From Heloderma charlesbogerti (lineage: Eukaryota; Chordata; Lepidosauria; Squamata; Helodermatidae): 64,000 bases of DNA. The notes beneath the pieces were generated by a model. It searched no databases. It was not told where the DNA came from and saw only the letters and a program-made list of their open reading frames with translations. How positions within the stretch are numbered: the first letter of the stretch is position 1; the number at the start of each line of letters is the position of its first letter. Positions 23,660 through 34,999 of this stretch are shown here, in pieces. A program made the translations under genes and the position numbers. Where the stretch lies: positions 124,001 to 188,000 of the forward strand of contig JANEZZ010001954.1 of NCBI GenBank assembly GCA_026122225.1. The letters run 5' to 3'.

Positions 23660-24126
23660 CGCTGACCTGGTTCGCATATAACAACAACCTGGAGTATGAG
23701 TTGTTGCCTTACCCAAAGTTTGCCCATGATTTGTCTGCCAGACAATCATGCAAAGCACAGGTTGTTGTTTCAATTCTTGGGTTGTTTGAGTCCCTCCTCC
23801 TCCTTCTGCTCCCTTGCTGTATCCCATATGCCTTTGTGGTGCTATAGTACTGGCATGTAGAATGGCTTGTTTTTTTGTTTAGTTTTAATGACTCTTGTGC
23901 GCTGCCTCTGTAGCCTGGCAAAACAACCTATGGTTCTGGGTTTACACATAATGGCAACCGATAGTTAAAACAACCCAAAGTTCACAACCCAACAACAAAC
24001 TATGGTTTCTCTTCCTGGATTATTCATGGTTAACAACCCATAGTTCCGGGCTGACATGTAACAGCAACCCAGGATTCAACAACCCATACTCAACCCGTAT
24101 TCTGGTTTGTCATTACATGCAAACCA
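23660..24126. mobile_element. MITE with CCTGGTT(C/T)GCAT ends
   Basis: Left CCTGGTTCGCATATAACA and right TCATTACATGCAAACCAGG are inverted repeats. The interior is rich in ACAACCC and GGTTGTT words. It has no coding content. Confidence 0.55.
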
Positions 24127-24129
24127 GGG

Positions 24130-24262
24130 GATTACATGTTGGATTTGGACAATGGGGGAGGCCTGGTTTCAAACACCTGTTCATCCATTTAGCTGAGTGG
24201 GAGACATCTGGCAAGTTGCTATCTGTCAGCCTAACCTACATCACAGCATGTTTGTTGTTGTT
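24130..24262 (+). mobile_element. tRNA-derived SINE fragment
   Basis: Contains a B-box-like GGTTTCAAACACC, then GGCAAGTTGCTATCTGTCAG and CCTAACCTACATCACAG, in the same order as the SINE at 19780-20050. Confidence 0.45.
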
Positions 24263-25827
24263 TTTATTTTGTTCTGTTTTGTTATATTATTTTATTTCAG
24301 ATATTGCCATGCTTAGCTGGCTTTTCATTCCATATGACAAAAGAGGGTGCTTGGGGATGGTGGCTGTACCGTAAGTCCTAGAAACAAAAGACCTATTGGG
24401 TCCTTCCTGCTTTCTCCATCCTGTTAACAAGATATGACTTTTCACCCTAATGACTGCCTTAATGACCAGGGTCAAGGCTGGAGTGCAACAATAGGAGCAC
24501 ACTGCAGGTCATACCTTACCAGATATCACTCTTGGTATCCAGCACATTCATGTTTTGATCAATTTTTACCCCACCTTTGCCTTTGGGGCATGCATTTTAG
24601 GAAGTCCATTAGAAAACTGAATTGCTTGATCTAATCTTACATGACCCCTCTCACTCTCAACCCCATTCCTGTGCTTTTTCTCACCATTGCTGAAGCTGAG
24701 GATGAAGATGCCTGGCTTATTAGCTATGTCTCGATAAAATGGAGTTGGTAATGTTCACTCAAAAGAGAGCTGCTTCATAACAGAACTCTACCACCACATT
24801 GTGCTAAATATGTAGAAAAGACTTGTGCTGCAGCACATCAAAAAGTTAGTATTGACTGCAGTAATACAGTTGCATGGAACAGATCTGCTAATCAGTATGA
24901 TGGGGTTCTCAGGAATATCCATAAGGATATTAAACTGCATCAGGGCTAGGAACCTGCTGTTTTACACCCAGGAATCCAGCCTGGAGATTCTGGGCCTTTA
25001 GCATGGTGCCTGATAGCAATTCAACCTTTAAAAGTTCGTGTTATTGTAGTGGTCAGTATATATACAGACTTATTACATGTACCATGTAAATTGAGGCACT
25101 CACAGCTCTGGTGTGTTCATCCGTGCTTTATGTACACATATATTTGCTGTCCTCAAATGCTCCCTCCCCGTATGTGTTTTCCTTGAGGTATATGCTATTA
25201 ACTTTATTATTAGATCAATTTATAAATCTGTGTTTTAAACAGCAAGGGTAAAGCAGCAAGCTTAAAGGTATAATGCTGATTTAAACAGAAAAGTCCACTG
25301 CTCTTAAAAGAACCGTGCTGGTTTCCTTGCATGGCATCTCTTCAAATTGTCAGCCTATAAATCACGTAATGTATCTGACCTCCTCATGGAACTGGTTTCA
25401 GCCAGAGTTGAGATTATTACAGCATTCAGATCAATCTCAACATTTTTGAAGCTACTTCAGACTCAGAGGCAAGATTGCAGGCATTCCTCCCCCCCACCCC
25501 GAAAACTGGGAACATGCCAAGCTAATTCTTTTAATTTAAGGGAGAGTTGGTCAACATCACGGTTCTAGAGACAGCATCTCTACTACCATGCATAGGTGTA
25601 CTGAAGTTGCAAAAGAAGCTGTCTATTACTGCGTGAGCATTGTGTTTCAAGGTGGGGCTCTTACAAGATGATGTGGAAGTGTGTACAGACTTTTTGACTG
25701 TAATGGAATAACAAAGTTTTTATGGAGTATAGCTGAAGTAGAAGTAGAATATGAGTCCTGGTCTGGACATTTTGCTGCCTCAAGTGGAGCCCAAATGGTG
25801 CCCCCTCCAGCATTCATTCAGACACTG

Positions 25828-26078
25828 GCCCAGTTCACATGACACAAGGGTGCTTAATACGCCACAGTGGCTTGTTAATCACTCCTGTGCATGCTGGTCA
25901 CATGCTGGCTCATTTCCTTAATTACCCTTGCCAGGTGTGGCTTGCTACATGCGAACCTGGTGAGGGTGGCCGGCTGAGGTGGTTAGCAAACCACCCAGAA
26001 ACCCTTCAACAAAGCATGAGTTCTGGGTGGTTTGTTAACCCTCACCAGGTTTGCATAAAATGACAAGCTGTGCCCAGT
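25828..26078. mobile_element. Decayed MITE ('TGGCCC-GTTCA' family)
   Basis: The left end TGGCCCAGTTCACATGACAC and right end ATGACAAGCTGTGCCCAG form an imperfect inverted repeat related to 20661-21186. An inner pair GGTTAGCAAACCACCCAGA / TGGGTGGTTTGTTAACC forms a hairpin. Confidence 0.5.
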
Positions 26079-26339
26079 GAAGAAATCGGGTGGCATGCCC
26101 CCAGCATGTGCAGGGAAGGTTATTTATTTATTTATTTATTTATATTTAATTTCTATACCGCCCAATAGCCGAAGCTCTCTGGGCGGTTTACAAAAATTAA
26201 AACCAAACACACAATAAAACAATTTAAAATATATAGAACATTAAAACCACAATATAACAATACAACCACAATAAAATCTAGCAGCAGTGTAGGAGTTTAA
26301 AATACAGATTTAAAACAGCAAAGATAAAAATTTAGAAAG

Positions 26340-26689
26340 CTAAAATGCCTGGGAAAATAAAAAGGTCTTCACCTGGCGCCGAAAGGAATACAATGTAGGC
26401 GCCAGGCGAACCTCACTAGGGAGCTCATTCCAGAGCCGGGGTGCCACAGCAGAAAAAGCCCTCCTCCTAGTAGCCACCCGCCTCACTTCCTTTGGCAGGG
26501 GCTCACGGAGAAGGGCCGCTGACGATGACCTTAAGGTCCGGGCAGGCACATATGGGAGGAGGCGATCCTTCAGGTAACCTGGCCCCAAGCCGTTAAGGGC
26601 TTTAAATGTTAACACCAGCACTTTGAATCGGGCCCGGAAATGAACTGGCAGCCAGTGCAGCTGGAAAAGTACTGGCGTAATATGAGCTC
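26340..26689 (-). pseudogene. L2 ORF2, C-terminal piece
   Basis: Encodes the L2 carboxyl end (KALNGLGPGYLKDRLLPYVP, RLWNELPSEVRLAP, KTFLFSQAF), ending at a stop at 26340. It was joined to the RT piece at 29912 before the BovB landed; the duplicated 11 bases AATATGAGCTC (26679-26689 and 29912-29922) mark the break. The region downstream of the RT palm in L2/CR1-type LINEs has no assigned catalytic role. Confidence 0.8.
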
Positions 26690-26753
26690 CCCTTCATGGA
26701 TCACTGCCTTGTTGTGGCGAAGGGGCTTGCGTAACTCAGTGAAGCCATAAGCT

Positions 26754-27056
26754 ATGCCGTGCAGGGCCACCCAAGACGGACAGGTCATGGCGGAGAGTTC
26801 TGACAAAATGTGGTCCACTGGAGAAGGAAATGGCAACCCACTCCAGTATTCTTGCCAAGAAAACCCCATGGAAAGTATCACAAGGCTAAAAGATATGACG
26901 CCGGAAGATGAGCCCCTCAGGTCGGAAGGTGTCCAATATGCTACTGGGGAAGAGCAGAGGGAATTTCCAAGTAGCGCCAGAAAGAGTGAAGCGGCTGGGC
27001 CAAAGCCGAAAGGACACTCAGCTGTGGATGTGTCTGGTGGTGAAAAGAAAATCTGA
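26754..27056 (+). pseudogene. BovB ORF, N-terminal leader cut off by TGA
   Basis: 100 codons from the first ATG (CRATQDGQVMAE; GEGNGNPLQYSCQENPME) to a TGA at 27054-27056. The copy at 4088-4597 reads CGA (Arg) at the matching codon and runs into the endonuclease, so this stop looks like a single C-to-T change at a CpG. The leader has no catalytic motif. If translated from this ATG the element is dead; starting at 27102 would leave out the first endonuclease strand. Confidence 0.75.
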
Positions 27057-27101
27057 TGCTGTAAAGAACAATATTGTTTAGGAACCTGGAATGTCAGATC
27101 A

Positions 27102-29897
27102 ATGAATCAAGGTAAGCTGGAGGTGGTCAAACATGAGATGGCAAGATTGAACATCGACATCTTGGGAATCAGCGAACTAAAATGGACAGGCATGGGCGAA
27201 TTTAATTCAGGTGACCATCATATCTACTATTGTGGGCAAGAATCCCTTAGAAGAAATGGAGTAGCACTCATAGTCAACAAAAGGGTGGGAAAAGCAGTAC
27301 TGGGGTACAATCTTAAAAATGATAGAATGATCTCAGTACGAATCCAAGGCAAACCATTCAACATCACAGTAATTCAAGTCTATGCCCCAACCACTGAGGC
27401 CGAAGAAGCTGAGGTTGATCGGTTCTATGAAGACCTACAACACCTTCTAGAACTAACACCAAAAAAATATGTCCTCTTCATCATAGGGGATTGGAATGCT
27501 AAAGTAGGAAGTCAAGAAATCACCGGGATAACAGGCAGGCATGGCCTTGGTGTACAAAATGAAGCAGGACAAAAGCTAATAGAGTTTTGCCAAGAGAACA
27601 TGCTGATCATAGCAAACACTCTTTTCCAACAGCACAAGAGGCGACTCTACACATGGACATCACCAGATGGTCAATATCGAAATCAGATTGATTATGTCCT
27701 TTGCAGCCAAAGATGGAGAAGCTCCATACAGTCAGTAAAAACAAGACCTGGAGCTGACTGTGGCTCAGATCATGAGCTGCTTCTTGCCAAATTTCGGCTT
27801 AAATTGAAGAACGTCGGGAAAACCACTAAACCGTTCAGGTATGACCTAAATCATATCCCTGATGAATATACAGTGGAGATGAGGAATAGATTTCAGGGAT
27901 TAGACCTGATAGACAGAGTGCCTGAGGAACTATGGACGGAGGTCCGTAACATTGTTCAGGAGGCAGCAACGAAATCCGTCCCAAAGAAAAAGAAATGCAA
28001 GAAAGCCAAGTGGCTGTCTGATGAGGCTTTACAAGTAGCTGAGGAAAGAAGGGAAGCGAAAAGCAAGGGAGAAAGGGGAAGATATACCCAACTGAATGCA
28101 GAGTTCCAGAGAATAGCAAGGAGAGACAAGAAGGCCTTCTTCAATGAACAATGCAAAGAAATCGAGGAAAACAACAGAATGGGAAAGACTAGAGATCTCT
28201 TCAAGAAAATTGGAGATCTCAAGGGAACGTTTTGTGCAAAGACGGGCATGATAAAAGACAAAGAAGGCAGGGACCTAACAGAAGCAGATGAGATTAAGAA
28301 GAGGTGGCAAGAATACACAGAAGAACTATACAGGAAAGATCTGAATGTCCCTGATAGCCATGATAGTGCGGTCACTGAACGTGAGCCGGACATCCTCGAG
28401 AGTGAAGTCAAGTGGGCCTTAGGAAGCATTAGTAACAACAAAGCTAGCGGAGATGACAGTATTCCAGCCGAGCTATTTAAAATCCTAAAAGATGATGCTG
28501 TTAAAGTGCTGCATTCAATATGTCAACAAATCTGGAACACTCAACAGTGGCCACAAGACTGGAAAAGGTCAGTTTACATTCCAATTCCAAAGAAGGGCAA
28601 CGCCAAAGAGTGTTCAAACTACCGCACAATTGCGCTCATTTCACATGCCAGCAAGGTGATGCTCAAAATCCTACAAGCTAGGCTTCAGCAGTATGCGAAC
28701 CGAGAACTACCGGAAGTACAGGCTGGGTTTCGAAGAGGCAGAGGAACTAGAGATCAAATCGCCAACATTCGCTGCATCATGGAGAAAGCAAGAGAATTCC
28801 AGAAAAACGTCTATTTCTGCTTCATTGACTACACTAAAGCCTTTGATTGTGTGGATCACAACAAACTGTGGCAAATTCTGAAAGTGATGGGAGTACCAGA
28901 CCACCTTACCTGTCTCCTGAGAAACCTGTACGAGGGTCAAGAAGCAACAGTAAGAACCAGACATGGAACAACCGATTGGTTCAAAATTGGGAAAGGAGTA
29001 CGACAAGGCTGCATATTGTCACCCTGCTTATTTAACTTATATGCAGAATACATCATGAGAAATGCCGGGTTGGATGAATCAGAGGTCGGAATTAAGATTG
29101 CTGGGAGAATTATCAACAACCTCCGATATGCAGACGATACCACCCTAATGGCAGAAAGCGAAGAGGATCTAAAGAGTCTCTTGTTGAGGGTGAAAGAGGA
29201 GAGTGCAAAAGCTGGTTTGAAACTCAACATTAAAAAAACGAAGATCATGGCATCTGGCCCCATCACTTCCTGGCATATAGAAGGGGAAGAAATGGAAGCA
29301 GTGACAGATTTTACTTTCTTGGGCTCCAAGATCACCGCAGACGGTGACTGTAGCCATGAAATTAAAAGACGCTTGCTCCTTGGGAGGAAAGCTATGGCCA
29401 ACCTAGACAGCATAGTAAGAAGCAGAGACATCACCTTGCCGACAAAGGTCCGTCTAATCAAAGCTATGGTTTTCCCAGTAGTAATGTATGGCTGTGAGAG
29501 CTGGACTATAAGGAAGGCTGAGCGCCGAAGAATTGATGCTTTTGAACTGTGGTGCTGGAGAAGACTCTTACGAGTCCCCTGGACTGCAAGGAGGTCCAAT
29601 CAGTCCATCCTAAAGGAAATCAACCCTGAGTGCTCATTGGAAGGACAGATGATGAAGCTGAAGCTCCAATATTTTGGTCACCTAATGCGAAGAGAAAACT
29701 CCCTGGAAAAAACCCTGATGCTGGGAAAGACTGAAGGCCAAAGGAGAAGGGGACGGCAGAGGATGAGATGGCTAGATAGCATCACGGATGCAATGAATAT
29801 GAACTTGAGCACGCTCCGGGAGAGAGCGCAGGACAGGAAGGCCTGGCGTGCTATGGTCCATGGGGTCACGAAGAGTCGGACACGACTGAATGACTGA
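27102..29897 (+). CDS. BovB endonuclease-reverse transcriptase
   Basis: 931 codons without a break; the frame is open back to 27057. It begins just after the first endonuclease motif (LGTWNVRS, 27078-27101). Visible AP-endonuclease motifs are SELKW (Glu25), VYAP (93-96), GDWN (129-132), IDYVL (196-200) and GSDH (221-224). The RT domain shows IPIPKKGN, NYRTIALISHASK, QAGFRRGRGTRDQ, FIDYTKAFD, GVRQGCILSPCLFNLY and the catalytic YADD at residues 676-679. The carboxyl part has the RTE words MYGCESWTIRKAERRRIDAF and RRRGRQRMRWLDSITDAM. The protein nicks the target and primes reverse transcription. All catalytic residues that can be checked are present, so this is a young copy. Confidence 0.93.
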   Translation: MNQGKLEVVKHEMARLNIDILGISELKWTGMGEFNSGDHHIYYCGQESLRRNGVALIVNKRVGKAVLGYNLKNDRMISVRIQGKPFNITVIQVYAPTTEAEEAEVDRFYEDLQHLLELTPKKYVLFIIGDWNAKVGSQEITGITGRHGLGVQNEAGQKLIEFCQENMLIIANTLFQQHKRRLYTWTSPDGQYRNQIDYVLCSQRWRSSIQSVKTRPGADCGSDHELLLAKFRLKLKNVGKTTKPFRYDLNHIPDEYTVEMRNRFQGLDLIDRVPEELWTEVRNIVQEAATKSVPKKKKCKKAKWLSDEALQVAEERREAKSKGERGRYTQLNAEFQRIARRDKKAFFNEQCKEIEENNRMGKTRDLFKKIGDLKGTFCAKTGMIKDKEGRDLTEADEIKKRWQEYTEELYRKDLNVPDSHDSAVTEREPDILESEVKWALGSISNNKASGDDSIPAELFKILKDDAVKVLHSICQQIWNTQQWPQDWKRSVYIPIPKKGNAKECSNYRTIALISHASKVMLKILQARLQQYANRELPEVQAGFRRGRGTRDQIANIRCIMEKAREFQKNVYFCFIDYTKAFDCVDHNKLWQILKVMGVPDHLTCLLRNLYEGQEATVRTRHGTTDWFKIGKGVRQGCILSPCLFNLYAEYIMRNAGLDESEVGIKIAGRIINNLRYADDTTLMAESEEDLKSLLLRVKEESAKAGLKLNIKKTKIMASGPITSWHIEGEEMEAVTDFTFLGSKITADGDCSHEIKRRLLLGRKAMANLDSIVRSRDITLPTKVRLIKAMVFPVVMYGCESWTIRKAERRRIDAFELWCWRRLLRVPWTARRSNQSILKEINPECSLEGQMMKLKLQYFGHLMRRENSLEKTLMLGKTEGQRRRGRQRMRWLDSITDAMNMNLSTLRERAQDRKAWRAMVHGVTKSRTRLND

Positions 29898-29911
29898 ACA
29901 ACAACAACAAC

Positions 29912-31084
29912 AATATGAGCTCGCAGGCCAGTCCCTGTTAACAATCTTGCTGCCCTATTTTGGACCAGCTGAAGTTTCCGGACCGTTTTCAAAGGCAGCC
30001 CCACATATAACGCATTGCAGTAATCCAGACGAGAAGTTATCAGAGCATGGATAACTGTAGCTAGGCTATCTTTGTCCAGATAAGGGCGTAGTTGGTATAC
30101 CAGCCTAAGCTGATAAAAAGTGCTCCGTGCCACTGAGTTCACCTGTGCCTCAAGTGACAGTTCTGGATCCAAGAGCACCCCCAAACTATGAACCTGATCC
30201 TTTAGGGGGAGTGCAACCCCCTCCAGAACAGGTTGAATATCACCTAGCCGGGCAGACGAACCACCCACTAACAGTACCTCCGTCTTGTCTGGATTGAGTT
30301 TCAGTTTATTGGCCCTCATCCAGTCCATTACCGTGCCCAGGCACTGATTCAGAACAGCCACTGCCTCACCTGGTTTTGATGAGAAAGAGAGGTAGAGCTG
30401 GGTGTCATCCGCATATTGATGGCACCTCAGCCCACACCTCCGGATAACCTCCCCCAGCGGTTTCATGTAGATTTTAAACAGCATGGGGGATAAAATAGAG
30501 CCCTGTGGAGCCCCATGGCACAATTGCCATGGCACAGAGCAATAATCCCCCAGCACCACCTTCTGGAATCGGCCATCCAAGTAGGAGCGGAACCACTGTA
30601 GTGCAGTGCCTCCAACTCCTAACCCAGACAACCTATCCAGAAGGATACCATGGTCGATGGTATCGAAAGCCGCTGAGAGGTCCAGGAGAATCAACAGGGT
30701 CGCACTCCCCCTGTCCCTCTCCCGGCAGAGGTCATCCCACAGGGCGACCAAGGCAATTTCCGTTCCAAAACCAGGCCTGAAGCCCGATTGAAATGGATCT
30801 AGATAATCCATTTCATTCAACAGTGCCTGGAGCTGTCCTACAACCACCTGCTCAAGCACCTTGCCCAGGAAGGGGATGTTGGCCACTGGCCTATAATTGT
30901 TAACATCCTCTGGGTCCAGGTTAGGCTTTTTCAGGAGTGGTCTAATTACCACCTCTTTTAAAGCGGCAGGCACCACTCCCTCTCTCAAGGAGGAATTTAC
31001 AACCTCCTGGACCCAGCCGGACAACCTCTCCTTGTTTGATTTAATAAGCCATGAAGGGCAAGGGTCAAGCACATAAGTGGTCAA
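29912..31084 (-). pseudogene. L2 ORF2, reverse transcriptase piece
   Basis: Opens directly after a TGA shared with the upstream piece (LGQV, stop, LTTYVLDPCPSWLIKSNKE). It contains a full RT core: PLLKKPNLDPEDVNNYRPVA, QSGFRPGFGTEIALVALWDD, LLDLSAAFDTIDHGILLDRL, GAPQGSILSPMLFKIYMKPL and the catalytic QYADDTQLYLSF, then NPDKTEVLLVGG. The frame runs on into antisense BovB sequence down to 29678, which is not part of the protein. Catalytic residues look intact. Confidence 0.88.
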
Positions 31085-32605
31085 TCAGACTTGGCCAAGC
31101 ACCTTGTCCGCATCCTCAGGCCTCAGTAACTGAAACTCATACAATAAAACTGGACCAGACGGTGCTCTGAACGCCTCTACCAATGGAACTGCATTAATGG
31201 TGGTGTCCAATTCATGACGAATCTGAGCGACTTTATCCTCAAAGTGCCGTGCAAACTTGTCACAGCGTGCTACCGAGGGTTCCACCATCTCTCTCCCTGG
31301 CCCAGAATGTAACAGACTGCGAACCACTCGGAAAAGCTCCGCTGGACGACACTGAGAAGATGCAATGCTGGTGGAAAAGAACTGTCTCTTTGCCACCCTC
31401 ACCACCACAGGGTAGGCTCGATAGTGGGCTCTTACCTGTGTTCGGTCAGACTCAGCACGAGTTTTCCTCCACCTGCGTTCTAGCCGTCTCCCCTCTTGCT
31501 TCATTGCCCTCAGCTCAGGTGTATACCAAGGAGCTGGCCGGGCTCTGCTCAGAGGGACAGGGCGCTTGGGCGCGATCGTGTCAACCGCCCGAGTCATCTC
31601 TGCATTCCACAGAGCGACCTGGGCTTCGACAGGAGCACCAGCCATACCAGCAGGAAAATCCCCCAGAGCCCTCTGGAATCCATTGGAATCCATTAATCTC
31701 CAGGGGAGGACCATTTTAATAGGTCCCCCACCCTTGCAGAGGGGAAAGGCTGCCAGGAGTCTAAACCTCAGCAGGAAGTGATCTGACCATGACAAAGGGA
31801 CAGATGTTAATTCATCCACTTTCAGATCACCATCCTCCTGCCCAGTTGAGAAAACCAGATCAAGCGTGTGTCCTTTTATATGCGTTGGGCCAATAACATG
31901 TTGGGACAGCCCCATGGTTGTCATGGCGGCCATGAAGTCCTGAGCCGCCCCGGTTACAGTGGCCTCGGCATGGAAGTTGAGATCCCCCAGGACCATCATC
32001 CTAGGGGTCCTCAACACCAGGTCCGAGACCACCTCCGTCAGCTCAGGCAGGGAGTCTGATGGGCAGCGGGGTGGGCAGTACACCAACAGAATACCTAATC
32101 TGTCCCGGGTACCCAACACAAGGTACAAACACTCAAGATCTGTACTCGAATGAGCAGGAAGCCTGGAGAGGGAGATTGAATTCCTATAGACCACGGCAAC
32201 CCCCCCTCCCCAACCCTCAAGTCGGTGTTGGTGCTGCACCGAGTACCCAGGAGGACACAGCTGGGAGAGAGTGACCCCTCCCAGTTCCCCAACCCAGGTC
32301 TCAGTAATACATGCCAGGTCAGCCCCCTCATCCACAATCAAATCATGGATGAGGGAGATTTTATTTTGGGCCGACCTGGCATTCAGCAGCAGCACCACCA
32401 GACCCGAGGGCAGACTGGTAAGGCTGCCAGGAACCATCAGGTTGGGGGAAGAACCAGAAGAGGGGACAGCTGTAAGGTGTCTAGCCCCAATTCTCCTCAG
32501 CTGGCCTGTTAATCCCCCAACGCCATACCTCCCCCTGCCCGTGACCACAGTTATGGTGGCACCTCCCCGACCCCCTGAGTTGCCCAATAGTCCTCCCAGG
32601 CACAT
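31085..32605 (-). pseudogene. L2 ORF2, endonuclease piece ending at a TGA
   Basis: 506 codons. AP-endonuclease motifs in order: LLNARSAQNKISLIHDLI, ACITETWV, VYRNSISLS, VLGDLNFHAE, THIKGHTLDLVFS and LSWSDHFLL. A linker follows with WYTPELRAMKQEGRRLERRW, also typical of L2/CR1 elements. It stops at 31085 with TGA, and the RT frame continues without shift on the other side. The codon was probably CGA (Arg), again a CpG-type change. A working L2 would make one protein of about 1,150 residues here. Confidence 0.88.
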
Positions 32606-34101
32606 ATTAAAATGTTAGGATATAAAATGCTCAACAATTTAAAAAAATATAAGAGATAAAAGAGATAAAAGAGAACAGCAGCTAAGAAGGAGCAGATAAA
32701 GTCCACGTTTGCCCCTTTCCCCTTGTCTTTAAAGCTGCTGCCCTCCGCTGCTGCTATTTGCTGCTGGTATTGTGGCTGCTGGTGTCTCTGGAGAGGCAGG
32801 TGGGTGGGTTTTATTAAGCACCCATGCATGTGTGAACCTGGTCACTAATTCCTGCCTCCAATTATCCTTCTCTCATGGTGCTTGCCTGAGTCCTACTGGC
32901 TATATGGGAGGTCAGGGAGAAGAGAAATATTATGTACATTTCAGCTCACTGCAGCTCAAAAAGGATATTTTAGAGCTGGAAAAGGGCAAGGATCTGGCAA
33001 ACCTAAGATTTTCACTTAGCATAGGCCATTTATGAATTGGCCTCAAAGAGAAAGTACATCACCACAAAAGAGGACAAAAGGGGGCAGTGATTTGTATAAC
33101 ATTTGTATATGCTAATTTATATGTATTGATGCACATTTAGAAATTATTATAATTTTAATAGAAATACAGTAAATCTCGCCATAGTGTGGAAGACTGTGCC
33201 AGGTGACTTATGTGCCTGCCTACTCAGTGTGGGGTTTTAAAAGTAGCGGGGGGCGGGTGAGGGAATAAGTGGAATAATACAAAACCTATGCTGTCCTTTC
33301 AGATCGTGGGAGCTCAGCTGTGGATGGCATGTCTTGCCCACTTCTCTTAGCTCATAGAAATACATGGAAGTGCGTGAGAATTCTATTTTGGGAACTTTCC
33401 TTAATAATGCGACTTGTTGCTATATTTATATCAAAATTAGACATATAAAAAGCATTGTGCAACCCAGCTTTAATGGATGACCTTGTTCTGAACTGACTTA
33501 TCATTCCTCTCAGTCCAGCTACTGCCAATCTTTGATATATCTTTCACTGGTTTTTTAAGTCTTAGAACTGTCCCAGCTCTGCTGTGATTTATGTCAAAGC
33601 CAGCAGTTAACAGCTCCATTAATAGCTCAGATGTAAAGCTGTAGAAAGCTTCAACCTGAGAAGCTGGTTATTGACAGCCTGGGGCTGGAGGACAAGACAG
33701 AAATACATGACCATGAAGTGCCCTAACCAAGCTTCAAAGGTTTCTCATGCTTGAGGAAGCAGGAGGAAAGGGTAGCTTTGCTGAGGTATTGTCATTCTGC
33801 CTTGACCCTGGTTTAATATGTATCCACACATTTCTCTTTCCATAAAAGGCTGTGAGCAGCTGGAGAGGCAGTACATATATTGGCGCGCTATGCCAACTTA
33901 ATATTCCTTACATGAGTAGAATGACCTTCCTTCAGTTCCAAGGCCACACAGGGATAATTGACTAATATACAAGACAACAACTAATGTACACCTGAATAGG
34001 AGGTCTCTGTAGAAGCTATGTGTGTGTGGGGAGGTGTGTTGTTTGCAGGAGCTCAGCTATTTGCTTTGCTGCAGAGATACACAGATTGTATTAAGACTCC
34101 G

Positions 34102-34316
34102 GGTGCTTCCAAATGGCTAGCACTACTAGTCAAAAGACATTGCTTAGCTATTCCATCCTTCCCTCCTTAACAGGTTTTTTTTGTGGCAAGAGAAAATATG
34201 GAAGAGGCAGTGGGAAGGTTACAAATGGAAAATAATGATGACTGGTCGCCCTGTAAAATTCCATTATTGAGGCAGGATGGCTGCACAATAACAGCTGTGT
34301 CTAGGCCCTCAGACCT
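34102..34316 (+). mobile_element. Short inverted-repeat element ('GCTTCCAGA' family)
   Basis: Begins GGGTGCTTCCAAATGGC and ends ACAGCTGTGTCTAGGCCCTC. The interior (CCTTCCCTCCTTAACAGG; GGAAGAGGCAGTGGGAAGG) is shared with 7628-7849, 53045-53175 and the reverse fragment at about 1340-1458. Confidence 0.55.
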
Positions 34317-34439
34317 GGCATTTTCTGCCAACTGCCAGCTTGGAGTTGGTCTTCCTTGTCAGTCTCACTGCTCTGAGTGTGTTATTTATATTGCTTTTAA
34401 GATGTATGTACTGCTTAAAATGTATACCCTACAGAAAGA

Positions 34440-34652
34440 GCCATAGCTTAGTGGCAGAACACTCAGTGACAGAGCACTCTACCCAGGGATCAGATCCCAG
34501 GTTCAAATGCCGGCATTTCCAGCAGGACTGGGAGAGACCCCTGCCTGAAACCCTGGACAGCTGCTGCCAGTCAGTGTGGACAATACTGAACTAGACAGAC
34601 CAATGGTATGACTCAGTATAAGGCAGCTCCCTGTGTTCCTACTAGCCCTGGC
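34440..34652 (+). mobile_element. tRNA-derived squamate SINE
   Basis: The head AGCCATAGCTTAGTGGCAGA (A box) and B box GGTTCAAATGCC are followed by GACTGGGAGAGACCCCTGCC, GCTGCTGCCAGTCAGTGTGG and a 3' end GTATAAGGCAGCTCCCTGTG. It is a different family from 2353-2605. Confidence 0.8.
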
Positions 34653-34972
34653 TGAAAGGACTGTCTAAATGGTTTACAATACAATTAAAATAGAACGTAA
34701 AAATGCAGTTGTTGAAAACCATACATAAAGCCAATATACATAAACTATGCATAAACCATAAACCATGCATAAAGCCAGTATATTAGCTGACATAAATTTT
34801 GTGCTCTGATAAAGCAATGCAAATACCATGCTCTTCTATCTATTAAGTATCAGATTTCTTACCTTACCTTATGTTCATGTTTATTTACAAGGCATATTAA
34901 ATACTTGATGACTATGTTCACCATGCCCAGTCCATTGTGGATTATAAAAACAGCGAGTGAGAATGAGATACA

Positions 34973-34999
34973 TACACACACACACACACACACACACAC
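34973..34999. repeat. (CA)n microsatellite
   Basis: About 13 CA units. Confidence 0.9.

Larger units (their letters stand above)
26690..29911 (+). mobile_element. Full-length BovB (RTE) LINE
   Basis: About 3.2 kb, the expected length for BovB. It starts TTCATGGATCACTGCCTTGT (after CCC) and ends GAGTCGGACACGACTGAATG with an ACAACAACAACAA tail, flanked by the 11-bp duplication AATATGAGCTC. The 3' tail matches the tail used by Sauria SINEs, so this family could supply the reverse transcriptase for SINEs like the one at 37282-37620. Its single open frame has one visible break, a TGA at 27054-27056. Confidence 0.95.
26118..32830 (-). mobile_element. Nearly full-length L2 LINE, split by a BovB insertion
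   Basis: Read on the - strand: a 5' UTR (about 32830-32606), ORF2 with endonuclease and reverse transcriptase, a 3' UTR with AACCGCCCAGAGAGCTTCGG and GGGCGGTATAGAA, then (AAATA/AATA)n at 26121-26142. A BovB LINE (26690-29911) sits inside the last part of ORF2. Removing it leaves about 3.5 kb. L2-clade membership follows from RT words such as NYRPVANIPFLGK and QYADDTQLYLSF and from the tail structure. 5' truncation cannot be excluded. Confidence 0.85.

Noticed and set aside
27956..28441. 161-codon minus-strand frame and other antisense frames within BovB (28937-29599)
   Set aside because: They are shadows of the BovB coding strand with no recognisable domain.
29678..29911. C-terminal extension of the L2 RT frame
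   Set aside because: These codons are the antisense strand of the inserted BovB tail, beyond the target duplication.
34440..34652. Possible tRNA gene
   Set aside because: A and B boxes are present, but the sequence cannot form a proper cloverleaf and continues into a known type of SINE body.
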